From positions 1 through 49,259 of the forward strand of contig DVML01000032.1 in the NCBI GenBank assembly GCA_018714965.1: 49,259 nt of DNA. Reading direction: 5' to 3'. Of the stretch, positions 45,920-49,259 are shown one piece after another. Under the pieces are notes generated by a model. It was not told the origin of the DNA and ran no database searches. It saw nothing but the letters and a program-made list of their open reading frames with translations. Made by a program: the position numbers and the translations under genes. This DNA comes from Fimihabitans intestinipullorum. GTDB lineage: Bacteria; Bacillota_I; Bacilli_A; RF39; UBA660. Positions within the stretch are counted from its first letter, which is position 1, and each line of letters opens with the position of its first letter.

Positions 45920-46184
45920 TAATTTATATGATTATTATAAAGAATTACTAACGGAAAAACAGAGGAATTATTTCGAGGATTACTACTTTCAAAATTTGAC
46001 GTTATCAGAGATGAGTGAAAACTACAATATTAGTAGAAATGCAGTGCATAAGCAAATTAAAGATGTCGAGGAGAAATTGTATCATTACGAAGCTTGTTTA
46101 CATTTATATGAAAAGAAACAAAAGATTTTAGACACATTAAAGGGAAAAAATGATATTATAGAATTAATTGAAGATTGGATTTAA
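45897..46184 (+). CDS. ylxM: YlxM, SRP-associated DNA-binding-like protein
   Basis: A 95-residue helix-turn-helix protein of the UPF0122 family, which in streptococci modulates SRP GTPase activity and is usually encoded next to ffh. Recognised by LLTEKQRNYFEDYYFQNLTLSEMSENYNISRNAVHKQIKDVEEKL. The start codon is TTG 45897 (ESVFYLNNLYDYY matches the family N-terminus, and the next in-frame start would remove conserved residues). It overlaps the small membrane protein gene by 23 bases, indicating coupled translation. Confidence 0.93.
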   Translation: MESVFYLNNLYDYYKELLTEKQRNYFEDYYFQNLTLSEMSENYNISRNAVHKQIKDVEEKLYHYEACLHLYEKKQKILDTLKGKNDIIELIEDWI

Positions 46185-46202
46185 AAAGAAAAGGGGTTTT
46201 TT

Positions 46203-47975
46203 ATGTTTGGAGAAATACTTTATATTAGCGATACTGTCGCACACATTAAAATTAAAGAGGGAACTCCGCTTGCAACAAATTTAATGAATATGCACATTGT
46301 CTTTGAGGATGAAAAGAAGAAAATTTTAGGGGAAGTAGAAGACATTAGTAAAGATATTATAAAAGTGCACTTCTTAGGGGAAATATCGAATGGTAGATTC
46401 ATTGGGGGTGTAATTCGAAAACCTACATTATCTGCTAATATTCGAATTATCACGAAAGAGGAACTTGCGATGATCGTTGGAGAGGATGGACCAGAAAGTT
46501 TACTACTCGGATATTCTCCACTTTACGATAATTATCCAGTAAGGGTAAATATTAACGATTTATTTGCAAATCATATGGCTATCTTCGGTAATACTGGTAG
46601 TGGTAAATCTTGTGGTGTCGCACGACTTTTACAAAATGTATTTGTCAATCCAAACCTTCCACCATTTCGTTCTAACTTCTTTATTTTTGATGCTTACGGG
46701 GAATATCATAATGCATTTATGTCAGTCAATACGTTAAATCCTAATTTTAACTTTAAATTTTATACGACGAATGTCAAAGAAGTAAACGGGGGAGAGATAT
46801 TATCGATTCCACCTTGGTTACTCGATGTCGATGATTACGCATTGTTACTTGGTGCAACAGAGCACTCACAGTTGCCAATTATTGAACGTATGTTAAAGTT
46901 GACTTCTATTTTTGCGGAGAGTAGTGAGCAGTCTTTAAAATACAAAAATCATTTGATTGCAAAAGCGATTATGATGATTTTATATACTAATCAAACATCT
47001 TTAAGTAAGAGAAATGATATTTTCTCTATTTTGCAAACATGTTCCACACCACAATTCAATTTAGAAGCAGTGGTACAAGGGGCTGGATACACTCGTAAAT
47101 TTAGGGAATGTTTTATCGTCAATAAAACTGGTGAATTTGTTGAAAGTATTTTAGTAACAGAATATGTAAGTAGCTTTATCGATGAAGAATTAGATAAATA
47201 TGAAGCACAGACGAAAAACAAGTTTACACTTGAGGATCTAGAAAAAGCACTCAATTTTACTTTGATCAGTGAAGGTCTTTTACAAAATGCTAAGACTTAT
47301 GGAGATGCGATTACATTAAAAGTAAGATTACATGCATTAGTAATTGGAGAAAATGCAAAGTATTTTAATTACCCTAATTTCATTACTGAAGAAAATTACA
47401 TTGCAAGTTTGGTCAATAAGAATGGACGTAAGGCACAAATTGTTAACTTTAACTTAGAGGATGTAGAAGATTCATTTGCAAAAGTAGTGACAAAGATCTA
47501 TACGAAGCTGTTGTTTCACTTTACGAAGATGCTTCCACAACGTGCATCAATTCCATTTCATATTTTCTTGGAGGAGGCTCACCGTTACGTTCAAAACGAT
47601 ACTGATAAATTTTTATTAGGGTATAATATTTTCGAACGTGTTGCGAAAGAGGGACGTAAGTATGGACTCATCTTTAATTTAATTTCACAGCGACCTGTAG
47701 AAATTTCGGAAACAGTTATTTCGCAGTGTACGAATTTCATGATTTTTAAGATGAATCACCCAAGAGATCTCGAGTATATTCGTAAGATGCTTCCTAATGT
47801 TAGTGAGGAAGTCGTAGAGAAGCAAAAGAGCTTGCAACCAGGTACTTGCGTCGCTTTTGGTAAAGCGTTTAAAGTTCCTATGATTATCCATATGGAGATG
47901 CCAAATCCAGAGCCATCAAGCAGTAGTTGCGACATTGTAGATACGTGGGCAGTACATCAAAACAAAGGGCAGTAA
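46203..47975 (+). CDS. HerA-like hexameric ATPase (DUF87 type)
   Basis: A 590-residue protein with an N-terminal beta-barrel (HAS-barrel-like, about 1-110), Walker A GNTGSGKSCGV (about 133-143), a first acidic pair in FFIFDAYGEYH, a central helical insert (about 210-370), a Walker B-type FLEEAHRYVQND and the sensor LISQRPVEISETVISQCTNF. HerA-FtsK superfamily ATPases translocate DNA; HerA works with NurA nuclease in archaea and with various nucleases or sirtuins in bacterial defence systems. No such partner is adjacent here. AAAAGGGG before the ATG is the likely binding site, 18 bases after ylxM. Confidence 0.88.
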   Translation: MFGEILYISDTVAHIKIKEGTPLATNLMNMHIVFEDEKKKILGEVEDISKDIIKVHFLGEISNGRFIGGVIRKPTLSANIRIITKEELAMIVGEDGPESLLLGYSPLYDNYPVRVNINDLFANHMAIFGNTGSGKSCGVARLLQNVFVNPNLPPFRSNFFIFDAYGEYHNAFMSVNTLNPNFNFKFYTTNVKEVNGGEILSIPPWLLDVDDYALLLGATEHSQLPIIERMLKLTSIFAESSEQSLKYKNHLIAKAIMMILYTNQTSLSKRNDIFSILQTCSTPQFNLEAVVQGAGYTRKFRECFIVNKTGEFVESILVTEYVSSFIDEELDKYEAQTKNKFTLEDLEKALNFTLISEGLLQNAKTYGDAITLKVRLHALVIGENAKYFNYPNFITEENYIASLVNKNGRKAQIVNFNLEDVEDSFAKVVTKIYTKLLFHFTKMLPQRASIPFHIFLEEAHRYVQNDTDKFLLGYNIFERVAKEGRKYGLIFNLISQRPVEISETVISQCTNFMIFKMNHPRDLEYIRKMLPNVSEEVVEKQKSLQPGTCVAFGKAFKVPMIIHMEMPNPEPSSSSCDIVDTWAVHQNKGQ

Positions 47976-47987
47976 TGCCTTTTTTTC
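47964..47987 (+). terminator. Intrinsic terminator
   Basis: The stem AAGGGCA / TGCCTTT (with G-T) and loop GTAA is followed by T's. The TAA stop is in the loop. Confidence 0.7.
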
Positions 47988-47991
47988 TTTA

Positions 47992-48020
47992 TTGACATTC
48001 GCTTTAATAAACGATATACT
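47992..48020 (+). promoter_or_regulatory. SigA-type promoter of the prepilin-like gene
   Basis: Consensus TTGACA (47992-47997), 17-base spacer, TATACT (48015-48020). Confidence 0.75.
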
Positions 48021-48060
48021 TAACATAAGATAGAATCGAAAACGATAGGTTGGTGAAATT

Positions 48061-49259
48061 GTGAGAGAATCAAGAAAAGGATTTACGCTCATTGAATTGA
48101 TGGGAGTTATTGTCGTTATGTCCATTATTCTTTTGGTTGGATTACCAACGATTAGTAATATGATGAAAAAGGATGTCGAGAGTACTTATGAACGATATCT
48201 TGTCGAATTGTATGCGGCAAGTGAATCTTATTTTGTAGAAAACAAGGATTTTTATCCAGCACTCGCTGCTCCGGGGGGACAAGCTTATGTTACGATCGAT
48301 GAACTTATGAGTGAGGGATATATTCGAAACGTCGTAACGGACCCGGAAACGAATGAAGATTTACCGATCGAGGCACAAGTAGAAGTAACAGTCAATGCAG
48401 ATTACACTTATTCTTTCCAAATTAAGAAAGGAAGTAATCAGAGCATTCTAGTTTTGTTAGATGCGAATGGAGGAAGTGTAACACCAACATCGTTAGCACG
48501 AACATATAAAGCGAAATACGGCGAAATTCCAACGCCGACGCGAAGTGGATATATATTCTTAGGTTGGTTCACTGAAAAAACGGGTGGAGAGCAGGTAAGT
48601 GCTGATCAACGTATTACGATTACGAGAAATCATACGTTGTATGCACACTGGCAAGCGAAGACTCCAACAGTAAGTTTTGATGCAAATGGAGGAAGTGCTG
48701 TTACGAAGACTATGGTGGTAACAGTCGGAAAACCTTATGGAGAACTTCCAACGACGACGAGAAAAGGATATACCTTCCTCGGATGGTATACTGCAAAAAG
48801 TGGTGGCTCTCTCATTACAAAGGATACAAATGTAAAAAATGGAGACAATCACACATTATACGCACAGTGGAAACAGAATAAGTATATTGTTACATTTAAT
48901 GCAACGGGCGGAAGTGTCAATCCAACGACGAAAGAAGTTACACAGTATAGTACGTATGGAGAACTTCCAACACCGACACGAAGTGGATATACATTTAATG
49001 GATGGTTTACAGCGACAACTGGAGGAACAAAAATTACATCTACAACAGAAGTGACGATTACAGCGAATCAGACGTTGTATGCACAATGGACGATCAATCA
49101 ATATACTTTAACGTATAATGCAACGGGCGGAAGTGTTAGTCCGACTAGTAAAAAGGTAACTGTAGGGGCAACATACGGAACGCTTCCAACACCAACAAGA
49201 TCAAATCATAGATTCTTAGGATGGTATACCGCTGCAAGTGGAGGAACGAAAGTATCAAG
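48061..49259 (+). CDS. Type IV prepilin-like protein with InlB-type repeats (3' end outside window)
   Basis: GTG 48061 opens a frame that stays open to the last base (399 codons). The N-terminus RESRKG/FTLIELMGVIVVMSIILLVGLP is a class III/IV prepilin signal, with Gly before the cleavage point, Phe at +1, Glu at +5 and a hydrophobic helix. A short pilin-like globular part (about 30-125) is followed by tandem 73-residue Listeria-Bacteroides (InlB B / Flg_new) repeats, each with DANGGS or NATGGS, a PT(P)TR(S/K)GY(T/I)F.GW strand and T-L-YA-W at the end. Three are complete and a fourth is cut. No prepilin peptidase or pilus assembly gene is in the window. Confidence 0.88.
   Translation, partial: MRESRKGFTLIELMGVIVVMSIILLVGLPTISNMMKKDVESTYERYLVELYAASESYFVENKDFYPALAAPGGQAYVTIDELMSEGYIRNVVTDPETNEDLPIEAQVEVTVNADYTYSFQIKKGSNQSILVLLDANGGSVTPTSLARTYKAKYGEIPTPTRSGYIFLGWFTEKTGGEQVSADQRITITRNHTLYAHWQAKTPTVSFDANGGSAVTKTMVVTVGKPYGELPTTTRKGYTFLGWYTAKSGGSLITKDTNVKNGDNHTLYAQWKQNKYIVTFNATGGSVNPTTKEVTQYSTYGELPTPTRSGYTFNGWFTATTGGTKITSTTEVTITANQTLYAQWTINQYTLTYNATGGSVSPTSKKVTVGATYGTLPTPTRSNHRFLGWYTAASGGTKVS
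48451..49259 (+). repeat. Tandem 219-bp InlB-type repeats
   Basis: Unit starts are at 48451, 48670, 48889 and 49108, an exact 219-base period. The third and fourth units share the identical stretch AATGCAACGGGCGGAAGTGT at the same phase, and GGA(G/A)CTTCCAAC-type segments recur. The fourth unit runs off the window. Confidence 0.85.

Noticed and set aside
48451..49259. CRISPR array
   Set aside because: The repeats are 219 bases long, in frame and encode InlB-type units.
1..49259. tRNA, rRNA, riboswitch or T-box elements
   Set aside because: No cloverleaf ends, rRNA signatures, T-box GGTGG-type core or known riboswitch core was recognised by eye; short intergenic gaps leave little room.
1..49259. 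Alternative genetic code with UGA as Trp
   Set aside because: prfB with a UGA frameshift stop is present and conserved Trp positions use TGG.

Overview
The window is 49 kb of AT-rich chromosomal DNA from a spore-forming, walled, low-GC Gram-positive bacterium of the class Bacilli in the broad sense. The evidence is a dense set of endospore genes (spoIVA, yabG, yabP, yabQ, spoVG, spoVIF, yunB), Bacillus-type wall and division genes (recU-PBP1, ftsEX, divIC, a rodA-type gene, murI, alr), RNase J, YlxM and Veg. Promoters are SigA-like, and mother-cell SigE/SigK-like promoters lie before several spore genes. The prfB gene with an intact programmed frameshift at UGA shows that UGA is a stop codon, so this is not a Mollicutes genome using code 4. 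The signal-peptidase-like, zinc-ribbon and InlB-repeat proteins suggest an uncultured gut Bacilli lineage (Erysipelotrichia/RF39-like); that placement is inference.

Layout. 1-3.9 kb: a possible transposase tail, an anchored protein plus a pentapeptide-repeat protein, and two zinc-ribbon membrane proteins. 3.9-8.5 kb: a complete Bce-type antimicrobial-peptide sensing and resistance module (response regulator, intramembrane-sensing kinase, ABC ATPase, large permease) with a BceR-type palindrome before the transporter genes. 8.6-9.6 kb: two tandem signal-peptidase-like proteins lacking catalytic residues. 9.6-12.4 kb: murI, exoA, mutM and a convergent CBS-domain gene. 12.4-17.6 kb: yunB, yutD, prfB, a YitT-family gene, ftsE, ftsX and a 47-residue acidic ORF. 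17.6-20.3 kb: a compressed version of the Bacillus yabG-veg-spoVG-yabPQ-divIC region. 20.3-23.7 kb (minus strand): recU and a bifunctional penicillin-binding protein with extra C-terminal domains. 23.8-30.5 kb: engB, der, spoVIF, several unrecognised genes and an ABC exporter. 30.5-34.7 kb (minus): alr, an unrecognised 482-residue protein and spoIVA. 34.8-38.5 kb: a membrane protein with a WbsX-like glycan enzyme, then NfeD/SPFH. 38.5-43.1 kb: a rodA-type gene, an anchored EIIB-like domain, a KinB-like kinase behind two 0A-box-like sites, and RNase J. 43.3-48 kb: two related unknown proteins, ftsY, ylxM and a HerA-like ATPase. 48 kb to the end: a type IV prepilin-like protein fused to InlB-type repeats, cut by the window edge.

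Together the genes serve cell-wall growth and division, sporulation (coat basement, cortex, late maturation), envelope-stress defence, DNA repair, translation and protein targeting. Transcription units are short, usually with a recognisable promoter and an intrinsic terminator whose stem often contains the stop codon. No rRNA, tRNA, CRISPR array or complete insertion sequence was seen, and no gene-free stretch exceeds 300 bases; the longest, about 240 bases upstream of the RNase J gene, holds an inverted repeat and a promoter candidate.
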